Positions 5,376-5,414 of a DNA stretch of 5,414 nucleotides are shown here, one piece after another. The translations under genes were made by a program, and so were the position numbers. Position 1 is the stretch's first letter. Every line of letters begins with the position of its first letter. The notes beneath the pieces were generated by a model, which had not been told where the DNA came from, did not search any database, and saw only the letters and a program-made list of their open reading frames with translations. The DNA lies in assembly GCA_948902155.1 (NCBI GenBank), contig CAQVQZ010000091.1:3147-8560 (forward strand). Reading direction: 5' to 3'. Source of the stretch: an uncultured Oscillibacter sp. Its GTDB lineage: Bacteria; Bacillota_A; Clostridia; Oscillospirales; Oscillospiraceae.

Positions 5376-5392
5376 TGTAACCAAATTGTAAC
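5376..5392 (+). promoter_or_regulatory. Candidate WalR (YycF)/PhoP-type binding box over the -10
   Basis: TGTAAC-CAAAT-TGTAAC, two identical half-sites 11 bases apart (one helical turn). It matches the published WalR box TGTWAH-N5-TGTWAH at every defined position; the other strand reads GTTACA-N5-GTTACA, close to PhoP boxes of Gram-positive bacteria. It overlaps the -10 and start site, a position expected to repress. Which OmpR-family regulator binds is inference. Confidence 0.5.
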
Positions 5393-5413
5393 ATCTTTTT
5401 CCCGTTTTGTCAA
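5385..5413 (-). promoter_or_regulatory. Strong sigma-70-type promoter of the 102-residue protein gene
   Basis: On the minus strand, TTGACA (5413-5408) is a perfect -35, followed after exactly 17 bases by TACAAT (5390-5385), five of six to the -10 consensus, with TG one base upstream (extended -10). The start would be near 5378, giving a leader of about 25 bases containing the AAGGAGGG ribosome site. Confidence 0.85.
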
Positions 5414-5414
5414 C

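Noticed and set aside
5354..5413. N-terminal extension of the 102-residue protein to a TTG at 5413
   Set aside because: The TTG is part of the TTGACA -35 box, so it would not be transcribed from that promoter; ATG 5353 has AAGGAGGG five bases away.

Overview
The window looks like chromosomal DNA from a high-GC member of the Clostridia, plausibly Oscillospirales/Oscillospiraceae-like. This is inferred from strongly GC-rich coding DNA, strong AGGAGG ribosome sites, AT-rich intergenic promoters, a Firmicutes-style SH3b-NlpC/P60 wall enzyme with a signal peptide, and an AGCS amino-acid symporter. The genus cannot be fixed from this sequence alone. No tRNA, rRNA, CRISPR array or insertion sequence was seen.

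There are five protein genes. On the left, transcribed right to left, are a PLP-dependent Cys/Met-metabolism enzyme (1532-2704) and, 242 bases downstream of it, a sodium:alanine/glycine-type symporter (AGCS family). The symporter gene runs off the left edge, so its C-terminus is missing. A LysR-family regulator (2901-3812) is divergent from the enzyme gene across a 196-base spacer. The core of that spacer is extremely AT-rich and carries good sigma-70-type promoter boxes, two inverted repeats and a repeated ACTGTTAT-like element. The layout suggests a regulated module that takes up and breaks down an amino acid: a LysR sensor, a carbon-sulfur (or related) lyase, and a sodium-coupled transporter. 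The enzyme departs from textbook methionine gamma-lyase/cystathionine lyase at a catalytic tyrosine position (Phe here) and has a shortened substrate loop, so its real substrate is open.

On the right, also transcribed right to left, are a 102-residue protein I do not recognise (5045-5353) and a secreted two-SH3b NlpC/P60 peptidoglycan endopeptidase (4046-4957), ending in a clear intrinsic terminator (3998-4030). The promoter of the small gene has near-consensus -35 and -10 boxes. Its -10 overlaps an exact TGTAAC-N5-TGTAAC direct repeat, the form of a WalR (YycF) cell-wall-stress box or, read on the other strand, a PhoP-like box. A weaker version sits upstream of the endopeptidase. This points to cell-envelope two-component control of the pair.

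The 3813-3997 stretch between the two convergent units is GC-rich, non-coding as far as I can see, and holds a run of ten G and a 16-base perfect palindrome. Nothing here is a clearly new system. The most useful leads are the atypical lyase with its LysR/AGCS partners and the WalR/PhoP-like control of the small unknown gene and the wall hydrolase.
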